Source of the DNA: Paenibacillus humicola | GTDB lineage: Bacteria > Bacillota > Bacilli > Paenibacillales > Paenibacillaceae | Length of the DNA: 64,000 nucleotides | Assembly: GCF_028826105.1 (NCBI RefSeq) | Contig: NZ_JAQGPL010000001.1 | Location: 2,196,501-2,260,500, forward strand | Direction: 5' to 3' | Part shown: piece by piece, positions 1 to 8,262 of the stretch | How the letters are laid out: every line of letters begins with the position of its first letter | Numbering within the stretch: position 1 is the stretch's first letter | Notes under the pieces: generated by a model | The model's input: only the letters and a program-made list of their open reading frames with translations | What the model was told of the DNA's origin: nothing | Database searches by the model: none | Made by a program: the position numbers and the translations under genes

Positions 1-2
1 AG

Positions 3-440
3 GTCGACGTTTGGCCCGGATACCTCATTAATGAAGTGCTGTCGGCCGAGGAGGCGGGCAAGGAGCTGAACATCATCAATCCGAACGATTACGGCGTCAA
101 CATGTACGGCGATACGCTGTTCACGACGGAGAAGATGATCAAGGACAAGCCGGAGATCGTCAAGGCGTTCGTTCAAGCCTCGATGAAGGGCTGGGATTAT
201 GCCATCAACCATCCCGACGAAGCGGCGGCGTTCGGCATGAAATACAGCGATCAGCTGAACATCGATCACGAAAAAGCAATGATGCAAAACAGCATCGACC
301 TGCTAGACGCCGCCCATCCGCCGCTTGGCAAGATGGCGGAGGCGGATTGGGAAAGCCTGCAGCAGATGCTGCTCGACATGGGTTTCACGAAGAAGAAGCA
401 GGGCGTTTCCGGGATGTTCTCCAATAGCTTTATCGAATAA
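3..440 (+). CDS. ABC transporter substrate-binding protein, C-terminal part (NMT1/SsuA-like)
   Basis: The reading frame is open from the first bases of the window and ends at TAA 438-440, so only the last ~145 residues are present. The visible part (WPGYLINEV near the start, then a region with YGVNMYGDTLF, then a helical tail) resembles the C-terminal lobe of NMT1/THI5-like binding proteins of nitrate/taurine/pyrimidine-type ABC importers. The ATPase and permease of the same importer class lie 0.9-2.9 kb downstream. The neighbours suggest that the ligand is cyanuric acid or a related s-triazine or pyrimidine ring compound; that is inference. The signal peptide and lipobox would lie upstream of the window. 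Confidence 0.85.
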   Translation, partial: VDVWPGYLINEVLSAEEAGKELNIINPNDYGVNMYGDTLFTTEKMIKDKPEIVKAFVQASMKGWDYAINHPDEAAAFGMKYSDQLNIDHEKAMMQNSIDLLDAAHPPLGKMAEADWESLQQMLLDMGFTKKKQGVSGMFSNSFIE

Positions 441-522
441 CGTAGCGGTGCGGGTTCTGGCGCGTCCGGCTGACCTGGCGCGCCAGCAAACACGCCCCGA
501 TCTGAGAGGAGCGGGCATCACG

Positions 523-1206
523 ATGCAAATTCAAGCGGAGCCTTACATTTGGCCGTACGACGGAGCGATCGAGCCTCGCCGGACGGCGCTGCTCATCATC
601 GATATGCAGACCGATTTCTGCGGGAAAGGCGGCTATGTCGAACAGATGGGATACGATTTGTCCCTGACGGCGCGGGCGATCGCTCCGATCCGCCGGCTGC
701 TGGACCGGGTACGGCAGATCGACGGTTTCACCGTCATTCATACGCGGGAAGGGCATCGGCCGGACCTGTCGGATCTCCCGGCAAACAAGCGGTGGAGAAG
801 CAGGATGGCCGGAGCGGAAATCGGCTCCAGCGGCCCGATGGGCAAAATTTTGGTTCGCGGCGAGCCCGGCTGGGACATCATCGAAGAGCTGAGACCGTTG
901 GAAGGGGAGCCGGTTATCGACAAGCCCGGCAAGGGAAGCTTTTACGCCACCGACCTGGACCTGCTCCTGCGGAACCGGGGGATCACGCATTTGATTCTGA
1001 CGGGTATCACGACCGACGTATGCGTTCATACGACAATGCGCGAAGCCAACGACCGGGGCTACGAATGCCTGATATTGGAGGATTGCACCGGCGCGACGGA
1101 CGAAGGCAACCACCGGGCGGCGCTGAAAATGGTCACGATGCAGGGCGGCGTTTTCGGCGCCGTCAGCCGGTCGGAGGATGTGCTCACGGCGCTCGCGGGC
1201 TTCTAG
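523..1206 (+). CDS. biuH: Biuret amidohydrolase (isochorismatase-like cysteine hydrolase)
   Basis: A 227-residue isochorismatase-fold hydrolase. The catalytic triad of this family is visible: Asp27 in LLIIDMQTDF, Lys134 in VIDKPGKGSF and the nucleophile Cys167 in GITTDVCVHTTMRE. The stretches DFCGKGGYV, HTREGHRPDLSDLPANKRW and REANDRGYECL resemble, from memory, the characterised biuret hydrolase of Rhizobium leguminosarum more closely than a generic isochorismatase. The expected reaction is biuret + H2O to allophanate + NH3, in the cytoplasm. ATG 523 was chosen because a GAGAGGAG site precedes it. Its neighbours, cyanuric acid hydrolase and allophanate hydrolase, are the preceding and following steps, which supports the specific call. 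Assignment confidence is high for the family and good for biuret. Confidence 0.88.
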   Translation: MQIQAEPYIWPYDGAIEPRRTALLIIDMQTDFCGKGGYVEQMGYDLSLTARAIAPIRRLLDRVRQIDGFTVIHTREGHRPDLSDLPANKRWRSRMAGAEIGSSGPMGKILVRGEPGWDIIEELRPLEGEPVIDKPGKGSFYATDLDLLLRNRGITHLILTGITTDVCVHTTMREANDRGYECLILEDCTGATDEGNHRAALKMVTMQGGVFGAVSRSEDVLTALAGF

Positions 1207-1287
1207 AGTTCGCGCTTTGGAGGCAAGCCGCCGACAGCCGGGGACGGAGAAGGCGGCGCAATCAATCGAGACAAGGAGGGAACCGCT

Positions 1288-2103
1288 ATGACGGCAATCG
1301 TCAACGGCTCTGTCGTACAGATGAAGGAACGCGGCCATTATGCCGAACCGGCGAGCCGGGAAATCGCCATCTCGCTCTAGAACTGCTCGCTCTCGTTCGG
1401 CGATGTGCACGTGCTTCGCGGCGTTTCGCTCGATATTTACAAACATGAGGTCGTGTCGATTCTGGGCCCGAGCGGCTGCGGAAAATCGACGCTGCTCAGG
1501 CTGATGCTCGATTTGCTCAAGCCGAGCGAAGGGGAGATCATGCATCCCGATTCGACCTCCATCGGCATGGTGTTCCAGAAGCCGATCCTGATGCCGTGGA
1601 TGACCGCGCTGCAGAACATCGAGCTGACGCTGAGCATAGGGGCCAACCGGAAGCTCGGCAAGAAGGAAGCGAAGGAGAAAGCGATAAGCGCCCTGGAGCT
1701 GGTCGGCCTGAAGGACTTCGCCGGGCATTACCCGCAGCAGCTGAGCGGAGGCATGCAGCAGCGCGTCGCGATCGCCCGGGCGCTTGCCGCCGATCCGACC
1801 GTGCTGCTCATGGACGAACCGTTCGGCGCGCTCGACGAGCTGACCCGGGAGAAGCTGAACTTCGAGCTGCTCAGACTGTGGGAGAGCCCGGCAACCAGCC
1901 TCAGCACGGTCGTGATCGTCACCCACTCGATCCAGGAGTCGGTCATCATGTCGGACCGCGTGGTTACCATGTCGCCGAGGCCGGCCGGCGTCGAAGCCGT
2001 CGTGCCGGTGCCGCTCCCCCGTCCGCGAGAGGTGGCGATGGAGGAACTGCCGGATTATTACCATACCGTCAAGGAACTGAGAAAGCGGGTCAAACAGTCA
2101 TGA
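1288..2103 (+). CDS. ABC transporter ATP-binding protein (NitT/TauT type), interrupted by an in-frame TAG at 1378-1380
   Basis: ATG 1288 follows a strong AAGGAGGG site, and 30 codons later the frame meets TAG (1378-1380). The same frame then continues without a break into a normal ATPase: Walker A GPSGCGKST at about residues 60-68, signature LSGGMQQR and Walker B VLLMDEPFGALD. The protein context on both sides of the stop (REIAISL / NCSLSFGDVHVLRGVSL) is what an ATPase N-terminus looks like across one substituted codon, GAG being the simplest ancestor. The first downstream start is GTG 1405, which would remove the first beta strand and has no good ribosome site. The gene may be inactive, read through or mis-sequenced. 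It overlaps the permease by 4 bp and would energise the importer of this operon. Confidence 0.85.
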
Positions 2104-2852
2104 ACGAACAGGCCAAAACGATTCTGTATCCGGTCGGCTTCGCCGTCGGATTCCTTATCCTGTGGCAGCTCGCGGTCAAGCTGCTGTCGATCCCGGCCTA
2201 TCTGCTGCCCGCGCCGAGCGAAATCGCCGGCGCAATCGACGGGGAGCTGATGCGCCATACGCTGGTCACCATGATGGAGGCGCTGGCCGGCTTCGTATTC
2301 GCCAATATTCTCGGCTTTATAACGGCTGTCGTCTTCGTGCATTCCAAGCCGATCGAGCTGGGAGCGTTCCCGCTGGCGATCGCGCTCAAGACGACGCCGC
2401 TGGTCGCGCTCGCGCCGCTGCTGATCGTTTGGATGGGAACCGGGTATTCGTCCAAAATCATCGCTTCGATGCTGATCTGCTTTTTCCCGATTCTGGTCAA
2501 CAGCGTGAAGGGGCTGAAGGCGATCGAACACGAAGCCTGGGAGCTTTTCACGGCTTATAAGGCGAGCAGGTGGGAAATTTTTTGGAGGCTCAGGCTGCCG
2601 ACCAGCCTGCCGTACGTTATGTCGGCGTTGAAAATTTCCAGCTCGCTGTCCATCGTCGGCGCGATTGTAGGCGAATTCGTCGGCGCGAACAAAGGACTCG
2701 GGTATGTGGTGCTGCTCGCTTCCTATCATTTGGAGACGCCGGTCATGTTCTCGGCCATTCTCGCCTCCGCAGCCTGCGGGCTCGTCCTGTTCTGGATCAT
2801 CAACCTGATCGAGAAAAAGCTCATATTCTGGCAAAAGGTGGATGAAGTATGA
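2100..2852 (+). CDS. ABC transporter permease (NitT/TauT/SsuC-like)
   Basis: A 250-residue integral membrane protein with about six hydrophobic segments, the first at residues ~9-30. The coupling-helix region (EAWELFTAYKASRWEIFWRLRLPTSLPY) is typical of BPD_transp_1 permeases of nitrate/sulfonate/pyrimidine importers. ATG 2100 overlaps the ATPase stop by 4 bp, and its own TGA overlaps the next ATG by 4 bp, so ATPase, permease and hydrolase are probably translationally coupled. It forms the channel of the importer whose binding protein ends at 440. Substrate by context: cyanuric acid or a close relative. Confidence 0.9.
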   Translation: MNEQAKTILYPVGFAVGFLILWQLAVKLLSIPAYLLPAPSEIAGAIDGELMRHTLVTMMEALAGFVFANILGFITAVVFVHSKPIELGAFPLAIALKTTPLVALAPLLIVWMGTGYSSKIIASMLICFFPILVNSVKGLKAIEHEAWELFTAYKASRWEIFWRLRLPTSLPYVMSALKISSSLSIVGAIVGEFVGANKGLGYVVLLASYHLETPVMFSAILASAACGLVLFWIINLIEKKLIFWQKVDEV

Positions 2853-3904
2853 AATGCTCCGTAATCAAAATTGCGACCGGCTCGCCGAGCGACGTCGAGG
2901 GAGTGCGCGCATGCGTGGAAGACGGAACGCTGCTCCCCGGCGAGGTCATTGCCGTAATCGGCAAGACGGAAGGCAACGGCTGTGTCAATGATTTCACCCG
3001 CGGGTACGCCGTCCGCTGTCTGAGCGACTTCTTCGCTCCGCTGGCGGAGGAGGCGTCCCGCATCTCGTATGTGATGTCGGGCGGAACGGAAGGCGTGCTG
3101 AGCCCTCATCTGACCATCGTCAGCCGCAGCGGCAGGCCGGGCGGCACGAAGGGAGCGGGGAAATATCTCGCCGCCGGCGTGGCCCGGACGAGAAGCATTC
3201 TTGCGGAGGAGCTGGGCCGGATCGCGCAGGTCCGGGAGGTGGCCGACGCGGTCCATCGGGCGATGGAGGAAGCGGGAATCGAGAGCCCGGAGGACGTCCA
3301 TTTCGTCCAGATCAAGTGCCCGCTGCTCTCCTCGGGCGACATTCACGGCGCGCGCAGCCGGGGGGCCGAACTCGTCACGGAGGATACCTACGAATCCATG
3401 GGATATTCCAGGGGCGCGTCCGCTCTTGGGGTCGCGCTCGCGCTCGGGGAAGCCGAGGAGCTCCGGGATGCCGACATCTGCGACGGCGGGGACAAGTTCA
3501 GCAGCGTCGCCTCCGCGTCCGGCGGAATCGAGCTGGACTATTGCGAGGTCATCGTGCTGGGCAACTCTCTTTATGCCGAAGGACCGTACTTTATCGATCA
3601 TGGCGTCATGCGGGACGCGATCGACGCGGAGGCGCTGCGGAGCCTTCTGGCCCGCCACGAGGGAGCCGAGCTGGTGCAGGTGCTGGCCAAGGCGGAAGCC
3701 GATCCGGACGGCTATGTCCGCAGCCGCCGGCATACGATGCTGAACGATTCGGACATCAACCATACCCGGCATGCCCGCGCCGTCGTCGGCGGCGTACTGG
3801 CGTCGGTGTGCGGCGATCCGATGATTTACGTATCGGGCGGAGCCGAGCATCAGGTCCCGCCCGGGGGAGGCCCGGTCGCGGCTATTTTCAAAGCGGTCAC
3901 CTGA
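2849..3904 (+). CDS. atzD: Cyanuric acid amidohydrolase (ring-opening amidohydrolase family)
   Basis: A 351-residue enzyme of the cyanuric acid hydrolase/barbiturase family, which consists of three similar domains each giving a Ser-Lys pair to the active site. Visible elements are GKTEGNGCVNDF with Lys39, VMSGGTEGV with Ser77, VQIKCPLL with Lys156, SSVASASGG (residues ~218-226), VLAKAEAD with Lys281 and YVSGGAEHQ with Ser329. These blocks resemble, from memory, the Moorella thermoacetica cyanuric acid hydrolase closely. The reaction opens the s-triazine ring to carboxybiuret, which loses CO2 to give biuret. Barbiturase is the main alternative, but biuH and atzF in the same operon favour cyanuric acid. 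Translation is probably coupled to the permease through a 4-bp overlap. Confidence 0.9.
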   Translation: MKCSVIKIATGSPSDVEGVRACVEDGTLLPGEVIAVIGKTEGNGCVNDFTRGYAVRCLSDFFAPLAEEASRISYVMSGGTEGVLSPHLTIVSRSGRPGGTKGAGKYLAAGVARTRSILAEELGRIAQVREVADAVHRAMEEAGIESPEDVHFVQIKCPLLSSGDIHGARSRGAELVTEDTYESMGYSRGASALGVALALGEAEELRDADICDGGDKFSSVASASGGIELDYCEVIVLGNSLYAEGPYFIDHGVMRDAIDAEALRSLLARHEGAELVQVLAKAEADPDGYVRSRRHTMLNDSDINHTRHARAVVGGVLASVCGDPMIYVSGGAEHQVPPGGGPVAAIFKAVT

Positions 3905-3948
3905 CGCGAATCAAACCACTATATCAAGCTGCCATGGAGGAATCGAAC

Positions 3949-4383
3949 ATGATGACGGGTAAGGAAACCGTAGTATTGACAGGGGAAACGATGAAATGGG
4001 AGCTGATGCCGAACCATATCGAGCTGTACCACCGGGAAATTTTGTCCGCCGGGCAGGCGGATGCGCTTGGAATTCGGGCCAGCTCCATCCTGTGGGAAAA
4101 GCTCGGCGTTGGCGGACAGGTCGTGCCGCACTACCATGATGTTGCGGAAATCATCCATATTACGGCGGGCAAGGTGAAGCTGCTGTGCAACGGGGAGTGG
4201 AAGGGATACAAGGCCGGCGATACGTTCCTCGTTCCGGCGGGCGTCGTTCATTCGGTCGCCAACGACGGCGCTTCGCCTTCCGAGCAGATCAGCGTGTTTT
4301 TGCCGGTCGGCACGGATATTCCGGCCAACTCCTTCTTCAACACGACCCTCGTCGAAGACGTCTATTCGGAACAAATCCGATAA
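3949..4383 (+). CDS. Cupin domain protein
   Basis: A 144-residue single-domain cupin. The metal-binding first motif is visible as VVPHYHDVAEIIHITAGKV (two His and one Glu), and the second as PAGVVHSVAND. ATG 3949 is preceded by a GGAGG site at 3936-3940; a second in-frame ATG follows immediately. It sits between the ring-opening hydrolase and the PucR regulator. A small cupin here could be an enzyme acting on a pathway intermediate or a sensor protein. The sequence does not decide between them, so no reaction is assigned. Confidence 0.8.
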   Translation: MMTGKETVVLTGETMKWELMPNHIELYHREILSAGQADALGIRASSILWEKLGVGGQVVPHYHDVAEIIHITAGKVKLLCNGEWKGYKAGDTFLVPAGVVHSVANDGASPSEQISVFLPVGTDIPANSFFNTTLVEDVYSEQIR

Positions 4384-4396
4384 GCCGGGCGATGCG

Positions 4397-6052
4397 ATGA
4401 GGAATCACGATCAGAGCAAGTTCACCTGCGAGGACATTCTCCTGATTCCCGATCTCAAGGATGCGGTCGTGCTCGCGGGAACCGAGGGCATGCGGCGGCC
4501 GATTACGCGCGTGAACGTCATGGAGGTTCCCGACGTCATCGACTGGGTCCGGCCCGGGGAATTCCTCATCACGAGCGGATTTCCTTTTCGGGACCGCCCG
4601 GAGCTGCTGGCGGACATCATTCCGCAGCTGAACGAGAAGGGGGTCGCGGCTCTCGGCATCAAGACCAAGCGGTTTATCGACCGGATTCCCGAGCGGGCGA
4701 TCGAGATTGCCAACGAGCTCGGGTTCCCTTTCTTCGAGCTGCCGATGTCGATCGTTTTTTCTGATGTCGTCCGCGACATTATGGAGCGCGTGCTGGTGCA
4801 GGAGGCGCGCGAGCTGTCCCTGCTGCAGAGCCGGTTTCAGAAATTGTCGCAGCAGCTGCTGCTTGGCGAAGGGATCGAACCGTTTCTGAAAACGCTGGAC
4901 GGAATGCTCGACAATCCGGTGCTCATTCTGGACGAGACGGACCACCTGTTCGTCTCGCCGCAGGCGGAGCGGATCGACGGCCTGCTGGACGAACCCGCGA
5001 TCTGGACGCAGCTGCGGAGCGACATCAGCCTCGGCGTCAGCTTCCTCAGCCTCGGAGAACGGCGCATCCGGGTCTATATTTCCTCGGTATCGGGCAAGCA
5101 GCGCCATCACTCGCTGCTCATCCTGCTGGAGTGGAACCGCGAGCATACCGTTGTCGACCACTTGACCATCGACCGCGCCGGCGTGCTCGTCGAGCTGGAA
5201 ATGGCGAACATCAACGCGCGCAAAGAAGTGGAGGCCCGGTATATCGACCAGTTTCTCCAGGACTGGATAACCGGCCGGATCGTGACGGTGGAAGACCTCA
5301 ACCTGCGGGCCGAAGCTTGCGGCTGCCCGATCGAGGAGGGGCGCAGGCTTGTGGTCGGCCTGGTCTACTGGCATGACAGCAGGCCGCCCGTGAAAAAGCT
5401 TCAGCAGACGGTGAAGCAGCTGCGGGCGAGATGGCGCCCCGGGCAGCTGCAGCTTACGGTGATCGAGGGCGAGCTCGTGCTGCTGGCGTCGCTGCCTGCG
5501 GCCGCGCCCGATCCGAGAGCCGAGGTGCCGCTCGCGGAGCTGAGAAGCGCGCTCGGAACGGAAGCGCCGTACTCGATCTGCATCGGGCGCGAGGCGATCC
5601 GGCGGGAGAAGGTCGGCGAGAGCTACGGACACGCCAAAAAGATCCATGATATCGCCGGCATCTGCGGCCTGACGGAGCCGCTGATCGACGAGAAAAATCT
5701 CGGCGTGTTCCGGCTGCTTTATTTGCTGCCGGATAACGACGAAGTGCGGATGTTCCGCGACCGGTACATCGAGCCGCTGCTCGAGTACGACAGCAAGCAT
5801 AATACGCTTATGCTGGCGACGCTGAAAACGTTTTTTATGCACAACCGCAATGTGAAGAAGACGGCCCGGGAGCTGTATACCCATTACAATACAGTGTCCT
5901 ACCGGGTGGAGCGCGCCTGCGAGCTGCTTGAGATCGACTCGCAAAACGGCGACGATATGCTGCAGCTGCAGCTGGCGATGAAGCTGCACGACATGCGGCC
6001 CGCGGGACCGGCAAACGGCATGCAGGCATCGGGAAGGGAAGGGGCGCGATGA
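4397..6052 (+). CDS. PucR-family transcriptional regulator
   Basis: A 551-residue regulator with the PucR layout: an N-terminal PucR domain (residues ~8-130, including DVIDWVRPGEFLITSGF and GIKTKRFIDRIPE), a central CdaR/GGDEF-like region, and a C-terminal helix-turn-helix (residues ~490-530, NVKKTARELYTHYNTVSYRVERA). PucR proteins typically activate purine, allantoin or related nitrogen catabolism. Its position inside the cyanuric acid operon suggests that it senses a ring or ureide intermediate and controls this operon. Its TGA overlaps the ATG at 6049 by 4 bp (ATGA), which is important for deciding the atzF start. Confidence 0.9.
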   Translation: MRNHDQSKFTCEDILLIPDLKDAVVLAGTEGMRRPITRVNVMEVPDVIDWVRPGEFLITSGFPFRDRPELLADIIPQLNEKGVAALGIKTKRFIDRIPERAIEIANELGFPFFELPMSIVFSDVVRDIMERVLVQEARELSLLQSRFQKLSQQLLLGEGIEPFLKTLDGMLDNPVLILDETDHLFVSPQAERIDGLLDEPAIWTQLRSDISLGVSFLSLGERRIRVYISSVSGKQRHHSLLILLEWNREHTVVDHLTIDRAGVLVELEMANINARKEVEARYIDQFLQDWITGRIVTVEDLNLRAEACGCPIEEGRRLVVGLVYWHDSRPPVKKLQQTVKQLRARWRPGQLQLTVIEGELVLLASLPAAAPDPRAEVPLAELRSALGTEAPYSICIGREAIRREKVGESYGHAKKIHDIAGICGLTEPLIDEKNLGVFRLLYLLPDNDEVRMFRDRYIEPLLEYDSKHNTLMLATLKTFFMHNRNVKKTARELYTHYNTVSYRVERACELLEIDSQNGDDMLQLQLAMKLHDMRPAGPANGMQASGREGAR

Positions 6053-6117
6053 CAATGGACATTCCAAAAAGGCTGACGATCGAGTGGCTGAAGATGAACT
6101 TGCAAAAGGGAAGCTGA
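6049..6117 (+). other. Frame-shifted N-terminal segment of allophanate hydrolase
   Basis: ATG 6049 overlaps the pucR stop (ATGA) and encodes a peptide with IPKRLTIEWLKMNLQKG before stopping at TGA 6115-6117. This matches the usual start of AtzF proteins (a LTI..L...Y..G element followed by LTP). The following LTPEELVLEL is encoded one frame back. One extra base in the AAAAGGG run at 6103-6110 would join both parts into one protein. Either a real 1-bp deletion, a sequencing or assembly error, or a -1 slip on A-AAG explains it. Confidence 0.7.
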
Positions 6118-7955
6118 CGCCGGAGGAGCTGGTGCTTGAGCTGGTCCGCAGGGCGAAGGAGGACGCGGAGCTGAATATATGGATTACGCCGCCGGATATG
6201 GAGACGGCGCGTCCTTATTTGGAACGGCTTCGCGGGACTGACCCGACCAGCCTGCCGCTGTGGGGCATTCCCTTCGCGGTGAAGGACAATATTGACGCGG
6301 CCGGCTTTCCCACGACAGCCGCCTGTCCCGCTTTTGCGTATGAGCCCGCAGCAAATGCAGCGGTCGTGGAGCGGTTGATCGCTGCGGGCGCCATTCCGCT
6401 GGGCAAGACGAACCTCGACCAGTTCGCCACCGGGCTTGTCGGAACGCGAAGCCCGTACGGCGAAACGGCGAACGCGCTGCGCCAAGAGCTGATCAGCGGA
6501 GGCTCAAGCTCCGGTTCGGCGGTCGCGGTAGCCCGGGGGCACGCAGCGGTTGCGTTGGGCACGGACACGGCCGGCTCCGGCCGCGTCCCCGCCGCGCTGA
6601 ACGGGCTGGTCGGCTTCAAGGCGAGCGTCGGGGCATGGCCTTCGCGGGGCACGGTTCCCGCCTGCGCCAGTATCGACTGCATCACCGTATTTGCCCATAC
6701 GACGGAGGATGCACTGGCCATCGATGCGGCGGTTCGCGGATTCGACCCGGAAGACCCTTGGTCGCGGGCATTTCCGCAGACGGAAGTTGCGCTTCCTGGA
6801 AAAATATTCCTACCGAAAGAGGGGCTGCCATTCTTCGGACCGTTCGGACGGGAATACGAGGCGGCGTGGAATAGTGCCGTCGAACGCATCGAATCGCTCG
6901 GGCTGCCCGTCGAATCTATCGACTACGCGCCGTTCGCCGAGGCCGCGTCCCTGCTGTACGACGGCCCGTGGGTAGCCGAGCGCTGGGCCGATCTCGGCGA
7001 ATTTGCCGAATCCCACCCGGGCGAACTGTTCCCGGTCACGGAGCGGGTGCTGCGCACGGGCGCTTCCTCCGCGCTGACCGCCGCTTCGGCCTTCAAGTCG
7101 ATGCACACCTTGCAGGAGCTCCGCCGCAAGGTTCGGCTTGCGCTGAAGGACGCCGTGCTGATCCTGCCCACCTGCGGCGGCACGTGGAGCCGCGAACAGG
7201 TGCGCCGGGATCCGGTCGCGGCGAACTCCGCGATGGGCCTGTACACGAATCACTGCAACCTGCTGGAGCTGTGCGCAATTGCCGTCCCGGCCGGATATGC
7301 GGCGGCGGATACCCCGTTCGGCATCAGCTGCTTCGCGCTCGCCGGGCAGGACGGCCTGATCGGCGGCATGGCGATGCTGCTGCAGGGCGGCACGCCGCCG
7401 GCGAAGCCGGCGCCGGACGACAGTGCGCCGGACGCCAATATGCAGGGAACCAATACGCCGGGCGCCAGTGCGCCGGACGCCAATACGCAGGGCGCCAATA
7501 CGCCGGATGCCAATATGCCGGATGCCTCTACGCCAGACGCCACTACGCTGAACGCCTATACTCCGGTCGCGGTGTGCGGCCTGCACATGCGCGGATTCCC
7601 GCTGGAGCGGCAAATGGCCGAGCATAGCGCCCGTTTCATCCGGCAGTCGGCTACGGCCGCCAAATATAAGCTGGTCCGGCTGAATACGTCTCCCGCCAAG
7701 CCCGGGCTGATCAGGCAGCTCCGGGATGGAAGCTCCATCGAGGTGGAAATTTGGGAGATGCCGCTCGCTGCGTTCGGAGCCTTCGCGGGTGCCATTCCCG
7801 CGCCGCTCGGCATCGGCCGTATCGAGCTCGAGGACGGAACGGAGGTCCCCGGCTTTCTGTGCGAAGGCTACGCGGAGTCCGAGTCCGAGGACATTTCCAC
7901 ATTCGGCGGATGGCGCGGCTACACGGCTTCATTCGAGCGAGTCGGCCCGAAGTGA
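6084..7955 (+). CDS. atzF: Allophanate hydrolase (AtzF type)
   Basis: About 620 residues: an amidase-signature domain (residues ~30-430) and a C-terminal allophanate hydrolase domain (~500-620). The Ser-cisSer-Lys triad elements are visible as AVKDNIDAAG, GGSSSGSAVAVARG and GTDTAGSGRVP. It hydrolyses allophanate to ammonia and CO2, the last step of cyanuric acid/biuret breakdown. GTG 6084 is the first start in the main frame, but the true N-terminus probably begins at ATG 6049 and is separated by a frameshift. The linker between the two domains is expanded by ten pentapeptide units rich in Pro-Asp-Ala-Asn (7410-7559). No urea carboxylase is adjacent, consistent with an AtzF rather than a DUR1,2 role. 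Confidence 0.9.
   Translation: MAEDELAKGKLTPEELVLELVRRAKEDAELNIWITPPDMETARPYLERLRGTDPTSLPLWGIPFAVKDNIDAAGFPTTAACPAFAYEPAANAAVVERLIAAGAIPLGKTNLDQFATGLVGTRSPYGETANALRQELISGGSSSGSAVAVARGHAAVALGTDTAGSGRVPAALNGLVGFKASVGAWPSRGTVPACASIDCITVFAHTTEDALAIDAAVRGFDPEDPWSRAFPQTEVALPGKIFLPKEGLPFFGPFGREYEAAWNSAVERIESLGLPVESIDYAPFAEAASLLYDGPWVAERWADLGEFAESHPGELFPVTERVLRTGASSALTAASAFKSMHTLQELRRKVRLALKDAVLILPTCGGTWSREQVRRDPVAANSAMGLYTNHCNLLELCAIAVPAGYAAADTPFGISCFALAGQDGLIGGMAMLLQGGTPPAKPAPDDSAPDANMQGTNTPGASAPDANTQGANTPDANMPDASTPDATTLNAYTPVAVCGLHMRGFPLERQMAEHSARFIRQSATAAKYKLVRLNTSPAKPGLIRQLRDGSSIEVEIWEMPLAAFGAFAGAIPAPLGIGRIELEDGTEVPGFLCEGYAESESEDISTFGGWRGYTASFERVGPK
7410..7559 (+). repeat. 15-bp in-frame tandem repeat (ten pentapeptide units) in the atzF linker
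   Basis: Ten contiguous 15-bp units encode degenerate pentapeptides of the form Ala/Thr-Pro-Asp-Ala-Asn/Ser (APDAN, TPDAN, TPGAS, MQGTN and so on). All units keep the reading frame, so length changes by slippage would keep the enzyme intact. The repeat lies between the amidase domain and the C-terminal hydrolase domain. Confidence 0.9.
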
Positions 7956-7960
7956 ATGTA

Positions 7961-8100
7961 TGTTCATCCGTCCGATCGTCCATTTTCATGCGGAGTCGAT
8001 TATGAAGTGAGTATGGGATGCTGCATGGACGTTTGTCCGGTCTGATCGTCCATTTTCATGCGAATTCGGTTCTGAGGTAGGTATGGAGTGCGGCATGGCC
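7961..8100. repeat. Two imperfect 70-bp direct tandem repeats downstream of atzF
   Basis: Units 7961-8030 and 8031-8100 align without gaps. The core GATCGTCCATTTTCATGCG is identical in both (7974-7992 and 8044-8062), and further matches continue through GTATGG and GCATGG. It starts right after the atzF stop. No convincing gene lies in 7956-8211; no clear function is visible. Confidence 0.8.
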
Positions 8101-8211
8101 GGCGGTTCGTGCAGCTTTGTGCCATGTGATGCCCGGAATCTCATGCAAGAAGCCTTACTTCATGCAGGTTGATCGCGGTGTCGGGGGACAGGTATTTATA
8201 CGCATAAAGAA

Positions 8212-8243
8212 GGGAGCAGGCGCTTCAAAAGCGGCCTGCTCCC
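8212..8243. terminator. Bidirectional rho-independent terminator
   Basis: GGGAGCAGGC pairs with GCCTGCTCCC around a short loop. On the minus strand the stem is followed by TTCTTTAT, fitting termination of the Gln-rich protein gene. Confidence 0.75.
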
Positions 8244-8262
8244 GGTTTGTTATTCCGGCGGA

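Noticed and set aside
430..2064. Long open minus-strand frame (544 codons) across biuH and the ATPase
   Set aside because: It is antisense to genes with clear catalytic motifs, has no ribosome site and a His/Arg/Asp-rich composition typical of the complementary frame in GC-rich coding DNA.
4337..6067. Minus-strand 576-codon frame opposite pucR
   Set aside because: Pure antisense shadow of a well-supported regulator gene; composition is not protein-like.
7410..7559. Short repeats as a CRISPR array
   Set aside because: Units are contiguous 15-bp coding repeats without spacers, in frame within atzF, and there are no cas genes.
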